Assembly (NCBI GenBank): GCA_963784885.1
Contig: CAWATA010000002.1
Span: forward strand, 372,001 to 436,000
Source of the DNA: RHKX01 sp963784885
GTDB lineage: Bacteria; Actinomycetota; Thermoleophilia; Solirubrobacterales; 70-9
Length of the DNA: 64,000 nucleotides
Reading direction: 5' to 3'
Shown one piece after another: positions 34,427 through 43,214 of the stretch (its first letter is position 1; every line of letters begins with the position of its first letter). The notes beneath the pieces are model-generated. The model did not search any database. It had not been told where the DNA came from and saw only the letters and a program-made list of their open reading frames with translations. The translations under genes were made by a program, and so were the position numbers.

Positions 34427-36012
34427 GCGCCGATGCCGTCAACCCCCCGGCCACGGCCGAGGTGCCGACCCCGATGCAGCGGGAGCGCGCGACGACGATC
34501 TACGAGCGCTCGGTGCCCGGTCGCCGCGCCGCCGCGATTCCCGCCTCCGGCGTCCCCGGCGGCGACGTCCCGATCGACGAGCTGATCCCGCCGCGGTTGC
34601 TCCGCGACGAGCCCGCCCGGCTCCCCGAGGTCTCCGAGCCGGAGATCGTCCGCCACTACACCCGGCTCTCGCGCCGCAACTTCGATCTCGACTCCGGGAT
34701 CTACCCGCTCGGCTCTTGCACGATGAAGCACAACCCGCGGCTCAACGAACGAGTCGCGGCGCTGCCCGGCCATGCCCGCCTGCACCCGGCCCAGCAGCCG
34801 GCGCGGGCTCAGGGCGCGCTCGAGCTGATGTGGTCGTTGGAGCGGTCGCTGAGCGAGATCTGCGGCCTGCCGCACGTCAGCCTTCAGCCGTCCGCCGGCT
34901 CCCACGGCGAGCTCGCCGGGCTGCTGCTGACGCGCGCCTTCCACGCGGCCAACGGCGAGGGTGAGGCACGGACGCGGGTGCTGACGCCCGACACCGCCCA
35001 CGGCACGAACCCGGCGTCGGTGACGATGGCCGGCTACGAGGTCGTCAAGGTCGCGACCAACGCCGAGGGCGGCGTCGACCTCGACGACCTCCGCGCGAAG
35101 ACCGACGAGCACGTCGCCTGCCTGATGCTGACCAACCCGAACACGCTCGGGCTGTTCGACCGCAACATCGCCGAGATCACCGGCATCGTCCGCGACGCCG
35201 GTGGCACGCTCTATTACGACGGCGCCAACCTGAACGCGATCATGGGCCACTCCCGGCCCGGCGACATGGGCTTCGACATCGTCCACGTCAACCTTCACAA
35301 GTCGTTCAGCCAGCCCCACGGCGGCGGCGGCCCGGGCTCCGGCCCGATCGCCGTCTCCGAGCGGATCGAGCCGTTTCTGCCGGTGCCGCGGATCGAGCGC
35401 GTCGAGACCGGCTCGGCGAACGGTTCCAACGGCTCGGGTCGAGGTGGCCCGCCAGTCAGCTTCGAGCTGCGCGGGCCCGAGGGCCATCCTGCGTCGATCG
35501 GCCGGCTGCGCGGCTTCCAGGGCAACTTCGGCGTCTTCGTGCGCTCTTACGCCTACATTCTCAGCCTCGGCGGCGACGGGCTCGCCGAGGCCTCGGAGAC
35601 CGCGGTGCTGAACGCCAATTACCTGCTTGCGCGGATGCGCGAGGGCCGGGCCGGGCGCTACCTGCCGATCGCCTTCGACCGCCGCCCGATGCACGAGTTC
35701 GTGCTCTCCGGCAGCGAGGCGAAGAAGGAGCTCGGTACCAAGACGCTCGACATCGCCAAGCGCCTGCTCGACCACAACATGCATCCGCCCACGGTGTACT
35801 TCCCGCTGCTCGTCGACGAGGCGCTGATGATCGAGCCGACGGAGACCGAGACGCGCGAGTCGCTCGACGGCTTCGCCGACGCGGTCGAGGCGATCCTCGC
35901 CGAGGCCGAGTCGGATCCCGAGATCGCCCGCCAGGCTCCCTACACGACGCCGGTCCGGCGACTCGACGAGGCCGGCGCCGCCCGCAACCCGGTCGTCCGC
36001 CAGAGCTTCTAG
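34423..36012 (+). CDS. gcvPB: Glycine dehydrogenase (decarboxylating) subunit 2
   Basis: A 529-aa PLP-binding beta subunit. The PLP lysine is in VHVNLHKSFSQPHGGGG (residue ~292). Other signatures are YPLGSCTMKHNPR, QPSAGSHGELAGLL and HGTNPASVTMAGYEV. A short Gly/Ser/Asn-rich insertion (~325-345) precedes GHPASIGRLRGFQGNFGV. It overlaps gcvPA by 4 nt, and its TAG stop shares a CTAG with the stop of the convergent polymerase gene. Confidence 0.95.
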   Translation: MSADAVNPPATAEVPTPMQRERATTIYERSVPGRRAAAIPASGVPGGDVPIDELIPPRLLRDEPARLPEVSEPEIVRHYTRLSRRNFDLDSGIYPLGSCTMKHNPRLNERVAALPGHARLHPAQQPARAQGALELMWSLERSLSEICGLPHVSLQPSAGSHGELAGLLLTRAFHAANGEGEARTRVLTPDTAHGTNPASVTMAGYEVVKVATNAEGGVDLDDLRAKTDEHVACLMLTNPNTLGLFDRNIAEITGIVRDAGGTLYYDGANLNAIMGHSRPGDMGFDIVHVNLHKSFSQPHGGGGPGSGPIAVSERIEPFLPVPRIERVETGSANGSNGSGRGGPPVSFELRGPEGHPASIGRLRGFQGNFGVFVRSYAYILSLGGDGLAEASETAVLNANYLLARMREGRAGRYLPIAFDRRPMHEFVLSGSEAKKELGTKTLDIAKRLLDHNMHPPTVYFPLLVDEALMIEPTETETRESLDGFADAVEAILAEAESDPEIARQAPYTTPVRRLDEAGAARNPVVRQSF

Positions 36013-36821
36013 GTCCCGCTCGGGAGCTCCTGCCGGAGGTCGAGCACGGGGGCGAAGAGGTCGCCGTGGCGCTCGAAGCGCTCGAGCACGTCGGCGGCGG
36101 TGAACCGCAGCTCGGCCGGATCGCCCACGCCCTCGGCACGCTTGACCTCGTCCCAGCGGAGCGGGGTGGAGGCGGTCGGCTGTTCGCGGGCGCGCAGCGA
36201 GTAGGCGGCGACGGTCGTCTTCGTCCGCGTGTTCTGGCTCCAGTCGACGAAGACCTTGCCGGGGCGGAGCGACTTCGTCATCTGCGACGTCACCAGCTCC
36301 GGTTCGGAGCTCTCCAGCGCCCGCGCGACCGCGTGGGAGTACGGCTTCGTCCTCTCGTACGTGAGCTCGCCGTTCAGCGGGACGTAAACCTGCATTCCCT
36401 TCGAGCCCGACGTCTTCGCGAACGACTCGAGCCCGAGCTCGGCGAACAGGGCGCGAATCCGCAGCGCCACCGCGCAGCACTCGATGATCGTCGCGGGGGC
36501 GCCGGGGTCGAGGTCGAAGGCGAGGACGGACGGGCGCTCGTAGTCGGCGACGGTCGCCAGCGACGGGTGGAGCTCGATCGCCGCGAGCTGAGCGAGCCAG
36601 ATGAGCGTCGGCAGGTCGTCGCAGACCGCGAACTCGATCGCCCCGCCGCGGCTCCCGGCCTCGATCGGGGCCGTCCGCACCCAGTCGGGCCGGTGAGTGG
36701 GGCTGTTCTTCTCGAAGAAGTTCTTGCCGCTGACGCCGTCGGGGTAGCGGACGACGGTCAGCGGCCGGTCGCGGAGGTGGGGCAGCAGGGCCGGCGCGAT
36801 CCGGGCGTAGTAGTCGATCAC
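36009..36821 (-). CDS. LigD-type non-homologous end-joining polymerase/primase domain protein
   Basis: A 270-aa stand-alone polymerase domain (archaeo-eukaryotic primase fold) of the LigD family, which fills gaps during Ku-dependent end joining. Motifs: VVRYPDGVSGKNFFEKN, the metal-binding LAFDLDPG (the DLD pair), KTSGSKGMQVYVPL and VFVDWSQNTRTKTTVA. The first ordinary start is GTG 36821. In-frame codons further upstream to ~36902 still encode family sequence (LDKVLYPEAGFTKGE) but contain no ATG, GTG or TTG, only CTG; the true start is unresolved. It lies directly behind ku. Confidence 0.85.
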   Translation of the reverse strand: MIDYYARIAPALLPHLRDRPLTVVRYPDGVSGKNFFEKNSPTHRPDWVRTAPIEAGSRGGAIEFAVCDDLPTLIWLAQLAAIELHPSLATVADYERPSVLAFDLDPGAPATIIECCAVALRIRALFAELGLESFAKTSGSKGMQVYVPLNGELTYERTKPYSHAVARALESSEPELVTSQMTKSLRPGKVFVDWSQNTRTKTTVAAYSLRAREQPTASTPLRWDEVKRAEGVGDPAELRFTAADVLERFERHGDLFAPVLDLRQELPSGT

Positions 36822-36898
36822 CTCGCCCTTGGTGAACCCGGCCTCCGGGTACAGGACCTTGTCGAGGTTCGTGATCGACAGCCGGCGGCCGTCGATCT

Positions 36899-37804
36899 CT
36901 ACTTCGCGGACTTCGCCCGGGACTTGCTCTTCGCCTTCGTTGCCGGCTTCTTGGCCGTCGACTTCTTCGCCGGCGCCTTGGCCTTGCTTCTGCGCTCGGC
37001 GCCGCCGCTGAGCTCCTCGCCCTTGATCGCCGCCAGGGACTCCTCGAGCGCTGCCATCAGGTCGGGTGCCTTCGTCGCCTTCGGCGTCTCGGCCTTGGCG
37101 GCGAGGACGTCCTCCCCGGCGGCCTTGCGCTCGATCAGCGACAGGAGCTCGGAGCGGTACTCGTCCTCGTAGCCCGAAGGCTCGAAGTCGGTCGAGAGCG
37201 ACTCGATCAGCTGCTTGGCCATCTCGATCTCCTGCTTGCGCGGCGGCGTGTCGGGCTGCTCTCCGAGCAGGCCCTCGAGCTGGGAAGCGGGGACGACCTC
37301 GTCGGCGAACCGCATCGTCGCCAGCGTCAGCACGCCGTCGCCGGCGCGGATCGCGCAGAGGCTCTCCCGGTTGCGGAGGACGAACCGGGCGATCGCGACC
37401 TTGCGCTGCTCTCCCATCGCCTCGGTGAGGAGGGCGTAGGCGCGCTCGGCGCCCGGCGCCGGGCCGAGGTAGTAGGGCTGGTTGAAGTAGATCGGGTCGA
37501 TCTGGTCGAGGTCGACGAAGTCCTCGATCTCGATCGCCTTCGAGCGCTTCGGTGCGAGCGAGTCGAGCTCCTCACGCGAGAGGATCACGTACTGCTCGGG
37601 GGAGATCTCGTAGCCCTTGACGAGTTCCTCGTATGGGACCTCCTCGCCGTCCGCCTCGGCAACGCGCTTGTGGCGGACCCGGGAGCCGTCCCGCTCCCGC
37701 AGCTCGCGGAAGCGGATGGCCTTGCTCGAGACCGCCGAGTAGAGCTTCACGGGCACGTTGAGGAGCCCGAAGGTGATCGTCCCTGTCCAGATCGCTCGCG
37801 GCAT
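36899..37804 (-). CDS. ku: Non-homologous end-joining protein Ku
   Basis: A 301-aa prokaryotic Ku that rings DNA ends as a homodimer and recruits LigD-type enzymes. Start MPRAIWTGTITFGLLNVPVK is the family N terminus; upstream in-frame codons to 37945 are not conserved. Core motifs are FRELRERDGSRVRHKRVAEA and FVDLDQIDPIYFNQPYYLGP. The C-terminal ~35 residues are a Lys/Ala-rich tail (AKKSTAKKPATKAKSKSR), typical of bacterial Ku DNA-binding extensions. It is upstream of and overlaps the coding frame of the polymerase gene. No ATP-dependent ligase gene is adjacent. Confidence 0.95.
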   Translation of the reverse strand: MPRAIWTGTITFGLLNVPVKLYSAVSSKAIRFRELRERDGSRVRHKRVAEADGEEVPYEELVKGYEISPEQYVILSREELDSLAPKRSKAIEIEDFVDLDQIDPIYFNQPYYLGPAPGAERAYALLTEAMGEQRKVAIARFVLRNRESLCAIRAGDGVLTLATMRFADEVVPASQLEGLLGEQPDTPPRKQEIEMAKQLIESLSTDFEPSGYEDEYRSELLSLIERKAAGEDVLAAKAETPKATKAPDLMAALEESLAAIKGEELSGGAERRSKAKAPAKKSTAKKPATKAKSKSRAKSAK

Positions 37805-37960
37805 GAATGCAGTCTTTCGACGATACCGCGCTGCTTCCGCCCGAAACATCGGCGTCGGGCGTGATCTTGCGGCTCCGAGCCGACGGTGACCGCGGGAGCA
37901 TGGCCGAAAGCGTGGGATACCCGACTTGACGGACAGGAGGTGCACGGAGAAGATCGCTCC

Positions 37961-38944
37961 ATGACCGCACCCGACTCATGCGCCTCTCCGCTGGTCTTCG
38001 TCGGCTTCGACGGGGTCCAGTCGCTCGACATCAGCGGTCCCTGGGAGGTCTTCAACACGGTGGGACTGATCGCCGGCCGAACGCCGGAGCTGCGACTGCT
38101 CACCCCCGGCGGCCGCGAGATCCGCGCGAACAGCGGGTTGCGCCTCGCGGCCGACGGCGACGTCGACGGCTACGACGGCGAGATCGGAACGCTGGTCGTG
38201 CCGGGCGGGCTCGGAGTCCGCGACGCGATCCGCGACCCGGACCTGGTCACCGCAGTCCGCGAACTCGCCGGCCGGGCTCGTCGCGTGGCGGGAGTCTGCA
38301 CCGGAGCGTTCCTGCTCGCCGAGGCCGGGCTCCTCGACGGGCGCCGGGCGACGACCCACTGGGCGAGCTGCGACCGCCTCGCCGAGCGCCACCCCGAGGT
38401 CAGCGTCGAGCCCGACGCGATCTTCGTCCGCGACGGCGACGTCGTGACCTCGGCGGGGGTGACGGCCGGGATCGATCTGGCGCTGGCACTCGCCGAGGAG
38501 GACCACGGCCCCGGCCCGGCGCTGCAGGCGGCGCGGATGCTCGTCGTCTACGCGCGGCGCCCCGGAGGGCAGGCTCAGTTCTCCGTCCAGCTCGAGCACC
38601 AGCTCGCCGAGCAGGCGCCGATCCGGGAGCTCCAGGGCTGGATCGCCGAGCATCTCGACGGCGACCTGTCGGTGGGTACCCTCGCCGCCCGCGTCCATCT
38701 CTCGGAGCGCCAGTTCGCGCGAGTGTTCCGGCGCGAGATCGGAGCGACCCCCGCCGACTACGTCGAGCGGCTCCGGGTCGAGCGTGCCCGCAGCGTCCTC
38801 GAGACCGACCGCGTCCCGCTGGAGGCGGTCGCCGCGCGCTGCGGGTTCGCCGGTGCCGAGGTCATGCGCCGCGCCTTCCAGCGCCGGCTCGGCATCAGCC
38901 CGAGCGAGTACCGCAACCGCTTCCGGCCGCCGCTGGCGGCCTGA
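37961..38944 (+). CDS. DJ-1/PfpI-AraC fusion transcriptional regulator (FtrA/GlxA-like)
   Basis: A 327-aa regulator. The N-terminal class I amidotransferase-like domain (residues ~10-195) has VAGVCTGAFLLAEAGLLDG with the nucleophile-elbow Cys. The C-terminal AraC DNA-binding domain (~225-327) has HLSERQFARVFRREIGATPA and GFAGAEVMRRAFQRRLGISP. ATG 37961 follows a purine-rich GGAGAAG. The next gene encodes a related stand-alone DJ-1 domain, a probable regulatory target (inference). Confidence 0.88.
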   Translation: MTAPDSCASPLVFVGFDGVQSLDISGPWEVFNTVGLIAGRTPELRLLTPGGREIRANSGLRLAADGDVDGYDGEIGTLVVPGGLGVRDAIRDPDLVTAVRELAGRARRVAGVCTGAFLLAEAGLLDGRRATTHWASCDRLAERHPEVSVEPDAIFVRDGDVVTSAGVTAGIDLALALAEEDHGPGPALQAARMLVVYARRPGGQAQFSVQLEHQLAEQAPIRELQGWIAEHLDGDLSVGTLAARVHLSERQFARVFRREIGATPADYVERLRVERARSVLETDRVPLEAVAARCGFAGAEVMRRAFQRRLGISPSEYRNRFRPPLAA

Positions 38945-38972
38945 CTCGACCACCCCGACAGAGGAGCAGACG

Positions 38973-39644
38973 ATGCAGATAGCGATCCCGATCTTCCCGG
39001 CCTTCACCGCCCTCGACGCGATCGGTCCCTACGAGGTCCTCCAGCGGCTGCCCGAGGCCGAGGTGGTCTTCTGCTCGGAGGAGCGCGGCCCGGTCCGGAC
39101 CGAGCAGGGGATGCTCGGGCTCGTCGCCGACCGCACGCTCGAGGAGGTCAGCTCGCCCGACGTGATCGTGGTCCCCGGCGGCAGCGGCACCCGGCACATG
39201 CTCGAGCCCGCCGACCCTTACGTTCGCTGGATCGCGGCCGTGCACGAGACGACGAGCTGGACGACCTCGGTCTGCACCGGGTCGACCCTGCTCGCTGCGG
39301 CCGGCGTACTCGACGGCGAGGACGCGGCGACGCACTGGGCGGCCCGGGGCCTGCTCGACCAGCTCGGCGCCCACGCGGTGCCGGAGCGGGTCGTCGAGCG
39401 CGGCAAGGTGTTGACCGCGGCCGGGGTCTCCGCGGGCATCGACATGGCTCTGCGTTTGGCCGGGCGGATCGCCGGTGCGGAGGTCGCCGAAGCGATCCAG
39501 CTCGGCATCGAGTACGACCCCGACCCGCCGTTCGATTCGGGCTCGCTGGAGAAGGCCTCACGGGAGGTCCTCGAGACCTGCGGCGTCGCGCTCGCGGTCG
39601 AGGACGGCCGCGCGATCGAGCTCCACGGGCTCGGCGGCGGGTAG
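38973..39644 (+). CDS. DJ-1/PfpI family protein, isonitrile hydratase-like
   Basis: A 223-aa single-domain protein: IPIFPAFTALDAIGPYEVLQ at the N terminus, VVPGGSGTRHMLEP, then TTSVCTGSTLLAAAGVLDG with the nucleophile Cys (residue ~101) and THWAARGLLDQLG. These features match the isonitrile hydratase/ThiJ subgroup; the substrate is not determined. The ATG has GAGGAG 7 nt upstream. It follows the AraC fusion by 28 bp and is likely co-transcribed. Confidence 0.82.
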   Translation: MQIAIPIFPAFTALDAIGPYEVLQRLPEAEVVFCSEERGPVRTEQGMLGLVADRTLEEVSSPDVIVVPGGSGTRHMLEPADPYVRWIAAVHETTSWTTSVCTGSTLLAAAGVLDGEDAATHWAARGLLDQLGAHAVPERVVERGKVLTAAGVSAGIDMALRLAGRIAGAEVAEAIQLGIEYDPDPPFDSGSLEKASREVLETCGVALAVEDGRAIELHGLGGG

Positions 39645-39647
39645 ATT
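39642..39647 (+). promoter_or_regulatory. -10 box TAGATT for leaderless trpS transcript
   Basis: TAGATT overlaps the end of the DJ-1 gene (its TAG stop) and is followed by 7 nt and GTG 39655. Confidence 0.6.
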
Positions 39648-39654
39648 CCCGCCC

Positions 39655-40701
39655 GTGAGCGCGGGACCGACTCAACGGCGAATCTTCAGCGGCATCCAGC
39701 CGACCGGGCGCAAGCACCTCGGCAACTACATCGGTGCGATCCGCCAGTACGTCGAGGGCCAGGAGAGCGCCGACGCCGACTCCGGCGAGCTCGCGATCTA
39801 CTGCATCGTCGACCTCCACGCGATCACGGTCGCCTACGACCCCGCCGAGCTCCGCGAGCGCGTCCACGACACGACCGCGATCCTGCTGGCTGCCGGGCTC
39901 GACCCGGAGCGCTGCGTGCTATTCCGTCAGGGCGACGTCCGCGAGCACACCGAGCTCGCCTGGCTGCTCGGCGGCGTCACGGCGTGGGGCGACCTCAACC
40001 GGATGACGCAGTGGAAGGTCAAGCGCGAGCAGATCGAGCAGCAGACCGGGGCCTTCGTCTCGGCGGGCCTGTTCAACTATCCCGTCCTCCAGGCGGCCGA
40101 CGTGCTCGCCTATCGCGCAACCGAGGTCCCCGTCGGCGACGACCAGCGCCAGCACATCGAGCTGACCCGCGAGATCGCCCGCCGCTTCAACGAGCGCTTC
40201 GGGCCGACGCTGGTCGAGCCCGAGCACCGGATTCCCGGCGTCGGCGCCCGGATCATGGATCTCCAGGACCCGACGAGCAAGATGTCGACGACCGCCGGCG
40301 GCGAGTCCGGGAGGGTCTACGTGCTCGACGAGCCCGACCAGATCCGCAAGAAGTTCCGCAGCGCCGTAACCGACTCCGGCCGCGAGGTCCGCCGCGCCGG
40401 CCCCGACGGGGGCAAGGAGGGGGTCGAGAACCTGATCGAGATCCTCTGCGTCGTCCGGGGGATCGGGCCCGACGAGGTGGAGGCCGAGTTCGAGGGCGAG
40501 GGCTACGGCGACTTCAAGGCTGCCGTCGGGGAAGCCGTCGTCGATTACCTCGCGCCGGTCCGCGAACGCTACGCAGAGCTGCGGGAGGATCCGGCCGAGC
40601 TCGAGCGGGTCCTCGCAGCAGGGGCCGGGAAGGCCCGTGAGCTCGCGGTTCCGGTGCTCGCCGACGTCCGCGACGCGATGGGCGTCGCCGCGCCTCGCTA
40701 G
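39655..40701 (+). CDS. trpS: Tryptophanyl-tRNA synthetase
   Basis: A 348-aa class I synthetase charging tRNA-Trp. The HIGH-like motif is TGRKHLGNYIGA (residues ~16-27), and the KMSKS-like motif is DPTSKMSTTAG. FSGIQPTG at the N terminus confirms GTG 39655 as the start. The stop shares CTAG with the convergent alkD-like gene, leaving no room for a terminator. Confidence 0.96.
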   Translation: MSAGPTQRRIFSGIQPTGRKHLGNYIGAIRQYVEGQESADADSGELAIYCIVDLHAITVAYDPAELRERVHDTTAILLAAGLDPERCVLFRQGDVREHTELAWLLGGVTAWGDLNRMTQWKVKREQIEQQTGAFVSAGLFNYPVLQAADVLAYRATEVPVGDDQRQHIELTREIARRFNERFGPTLVEPEHRIPGVGARIMDLQDPTSKMSTTAGGESGRVYVLDEPDQIRKKFRSAVTDSGREVRRAGPDGGKEGVENLIEILCVVRGIGPDEVEAEFEGEGYGDFKAAVGEAVVDYLAPVRERYAELREDPAELERVLAAGAGKARELAVPVLADVRDAMGVAAPR

Positions 40702-41414
40702 CCGGCCGCCCGTGGAATCGCCATCAGGCGCGTGCGGGTAGCCGGGTCGAGGCGCTCGATCGCGTAGCGCAGCATCGTCCGCGGCATCGCCGCCGCCTGC
40801 CGTTCGAGGTGGCGCACGAGGCGCGGTTCATCCCGCTTGCCGGCCTCCCGGAGCATCCAGCCGCACGCCTTGTGAATCAGATCCTCGCGATCGCCGAGGA
40901 GGCGCTCGGAGAGTGCGAAGGTGTCGTCGAGGTCGCCTGCTCTGATCAGGGTCAGCGTCGAGACGATCGCGATCCGGCGCTCCCAGAGCGACTCCGACAC
41001 GGCGAGTTCGTAGAGCGGCCGCCGCGGGCGATCGAGCAGGTGGGCGCCGACGATTCCCGGGCAGGAGGTGTCGACGAGGTCCCAGTTGTCGATCCGGTCG
41101 GTGCTCTCGAGGTATGCGTCGTAAATCGCCTGCCGTTGCCGCTCGTCCGTCTCGAACAGGTCGACCATCAGGAGCAGTGCGGCGAGGCGCTCCTCGTGGA
41201 TCGGGCTGGCGAGCAGTCGCAGGCAGTCCGGCAGCGGCAGGCCGCGATGGGAGCGGACGACCCGGCGGCAGGCCGGCACCCGGACCCCGATGAACGTGTC
41301 GCCTTCGCCGTATCCGCCCGGCCCGGTCTGGAAGAACTTCTGCAGGATCGGCACGCGCTCGGGCTCGGCGACCGCGCGAAGTTCGTCGCGAATTGCGGAG
41401 AGCTCGTCGGCCAT
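40698..41414 (-). CDS. DNA alkylation repair protein, AlkD-like HEAT-repeat glycosylase
   Basis: A 238-aa all-helical protein. FFQTGPGGYGEGDTFIGVRV and RIDNWDLVDTSCPGIVGAHL match AlkD-family enzymes that remove bulky or cationic alkyl bases without base flipping. WDLVD supplies the conserved Trp and Asp of the active cleft. A GWMLREAGKRD segment in the last HEAT repeat is typical. It is divergent from scpA, with its own TAGGCT box 7 nt before the ATG. Confidence 0.88.
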   Translation of the reverse strand: MADELSAIRDELRAVAEPERVPILQKFFQTGPGGYGEGDTFIGVRVPACRRVVRSHRGLPLPDCLRLLASPIHEERLAALLLMVDLFETDERQRQAIYDAYLESTDRIDNWDLVDTSCPGIVGAHLLDRPRRPLYELAVSESLWERRIAIVSTLTLIRAGDLDDTFALSERLLGDREDLIHKACGWMLREAGKRDEPRLVRHLERQAAAMPRTMLRYAIERLDPATRTRLMAIPRAAG

Positions 41415-41421
41415 CCTCGCC

Positions 41422-41427
41422 AGCCTA
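41422..41427 (-). promoter_or_regulatory. -10 box TAGGCT for leaderless alkD-like transcript
   Basis: On the minus strand TAGGCT is followed by 7 nt and the ATG at 41414. Confidence 0.6.
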
Positions 41428-41461
41428 CGAGCGGGAGCGCCCCACCGACCGGTGGCGCGCC

Positions 41462-41467
41462 TAGTCT
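41462..41467 (+). promoter_or_regulatory. -10 box TAGTCT for leaderless scpA transcript
   Basis: TAGTCT is followed by 7 nt and GTG 41475, back to back with the alkD-like -10 box. Confidence 0.6.
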
Positions 41468-41474
41468 TTGATCC

Positions 41475-42224
41475 GTGCGCACCGCCGATCTCGAGCTCGA
41501 TCTCGACGTCTTCGCCGGGCCGTTCGACCTGCTGCTCGCGATCGTCCTCCGGGAGGAGATCAGCCTGCTCGAGGTCGAGCTCGGCGCGATCGTCCTCGCG
41601 TACATGGAGCATCTGGACGCCGAGGGGGAGCTCGACCTCGAGGCCGCAACCGAGTTCCTCGTCCTGATCGCCGCCCTTCTGGAATTGAAGTCGCGGCTGA
41701 TGCTCCCGGCCGAGGAGGAACCCGAGCTCGATCTCGGACCGGAGGAGGCGGCCGACGAGCTGCTGGCCCGGATGCTCGAGTATCGCCGCTACAAGGACGC
41801 CGGCGCCGAGCTCAGCCGCCGTTTTGCCGCCAACGGGCCCTACCTGTACCGCTCGGCCCCGCTGCCGGTCGAGCTGCGACGGATCTCCCTCGAGGCGTCG
41901 CGGCAGGCCTACGACCCCGACCGCCTCGGCCTCGCCCTCGGCGACCTGCTGACGCCTCCGCCCGTCGTCGACACCAGCCACATCCGCCCGACGGTCTCGC
42001 TCGAGCGGCGCGTCGACGTGCTCCGGAGCCTGCTCGGACGGGCGTCCCGGATCGACTTCGACGATGCCTTCGGCGGTGAGGACAGGCTCACCCAGGCCGT
42101 CACGATCTTCGCCCTGCTCGAGCTCCACAAGAAGGGCGAGGCGAGCTGGTCGCAGAAGGAGAACTTCGGCCCGATCGAGATCACCGGCGGGGGTCGTGGC
42201 TCGGCCTCGGGGGCGGCGAAGTGA
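41475..42224 (+). CDS. scpA: Segregation and condensation protein A
   Basis: A 249-aa kleisin that bridges SMC heads with ScpB. The N terminus VFAGPFDLLLAIVLREEISL and ATEFLVLIAALLELKSRLML are diagnostic; a C-terminal winged helix (TQAVTIFALLELHKKGE) binds SMC. GTG start; the stop overlaps the scpB start (GTGA). The scpAB-rluB order with chorismate mutase and cmk/der nearby is common in Gram-positive genomes. Confidence 0.95.
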   Translation: MRTADLELDLDVFAGPFDLLLAIVLREEISLLEVELGAIVLAYMEHLDAEGELDLEAATEFLVLIAALLELKSRLMLPAEEEPELDLGPEEAADELLARMLEYRRYKDAGAELSRRFAANGPYLYRSAPLPVELRRISLEASRQAYDPDRLGLALGDLLTPPPVVDTSHIRPTVSLERRVDVLRSLLGRASRIDFDDAFGGEDRLTQAVTIFALLELHKKGEASWSQKENFGPIEITGGGRGSASGAAK

Positions 42225-42808
42225 GCGACGGCAGCGCCGCCGAGCTCGCCCGCACCGTCGAGGCGCTGCTGTTCCTGTCGCCGGATCCGGTGCCGGTCGG
42301 CGAGCTGATCGACGCCTGCGAGGTCAGCGAGGTGCAGATCCGCAATGCCTTGGACGTGCTCGCGGAGGAGCTCGCTCCGGGGCGCCGGGGAATCGTCCTG
42401 CGCGAGGTCGGCGGCGGCTACGCCCTGGCCACGGACCCGCACGCCGAGCAGGCCGCGCGCCGGCTGCTCGCGCGGCCGAAGACGCCGCCGCTCACCCCGG
42501 CCCAGGCGGAGACGCTGGCGATCGTCGCCTACCTCCAGCCGGTCTCGAGGCCCGAGATCGCCCGGATCCGCGGCGTCAGCTCCGAGTCGGGCGTGCAGAC
42601 CCTCAGCGAGCGCGGGCTGATCGAGGAGTCCGGGCGCTCGCGCTTCGGTGCCGTGATCTACCGCACGACCGAGCTGTTCGAGCGCCTGTTCGGCCTGAAC
42701 GGCCTCGAGGACCTCCCGGACGTCTCGGCGTTCGACCCGACGCCCGAGGACGCGGCCGAGCTCCGCGAGCGGCTGCTCAAGGCCGGCGAGCAGCGCGCCG
42801 CTCCCTGA
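42221..42808 (+). CDS. scpB: Segregation and condensation protein B
   Basis: A 195-aa tandem winged-helix protein forming the SMC-ScpAB complex. Motifs: LARTVEALLFLSPDPVPVGE and TPPLTPAQAETLAIVAYLQP, followed by RPEIARIRGVSSESGVQTL. GTG start overlapping scpA; the ACT-domain gene starts one base after its stop. Confidence 0.95.
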   Translation: MSDGSAAELARTVEALLFLSPDPVPVGELIDACEVSEVQIRNALDVLAEELAPGRRGIVLREVGGGYALATDPHAEQAARRLLARPKTPPLTPAQAETLAIVAYLQPVSRPEIARIRGVSSESGVQTLSERGLIEESGRSRFGAVIYRTTELFERLFGLNGLEDLPDVSAFDPTPEDAAELRERLLKAGEQRAAP

Positions 42809-42809
42809 G

Positions 42810-43211
42810 TTGGCCGTCGAGCTGACCGTCCGCGACGGCGAGCTCGCCGTCGTCCGGCTCCCCGCCGGCTCGCCGGTCCCGGACTGGGCCCGGCCCGGGT
42901 CGGGCGGGATCGTCGCGACGATCGCGACCGCGGACGAGACGTCCGTGGTCTGCGACGCGGGCGCCGTGCCGGCCGGAGCGACGGCGTCGACCGGCTGGTC
43001 GGCTCTCGCCGTCGCCGGCCCGCTCGATCATGCGCTGACGGGAATCCTCGCCTCGCTCGCGGTCCCGCTGGCCGATGCCGGGGTTCCGATATTCGCGATC
43101 TCGACATTCGACACCGACTACGTGCTGGTTCCCGCGAGCCGGCTCGCGAAGGCCGTCGCTGCATTGCGCGGCGCCGGCCACGCGGTCGCGGGCGGGCCGG
43201 GCGAGGTCTGA
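42810..43211 (+). CDS. ACT-domain amino-acid-binding protein
   Basis: A 133-aa protein with TTG start. Two ACT-like halves are suggested: LTVRDGELAVVRLPAGSPVP and a C-terminal stretch containing ALTGILASLAVPLADAGVPI and STFDTDYVLVPASRLAKAV. The second matches the ACT_7/CASTOR-like fold that binds amino acids. It sits between scpB and rluB and near aromatic and histidine biosynthesis genes, so an amino-acid-sensing role is plausible but unproven. Confidence 0.78.
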   Translation: MAVELTVRDGELAVVRLPAGSPVPDWARPGSGGIVATIATADETSVVCDAGAVPAGATASTGWSALAVAGPLDHALTGILASLAVPLADAGVPIFAISTFDTDYVLVPASRLAKAVAALRGAGHAVAGGPGEV

Positions 43212-43214
43212 GCG

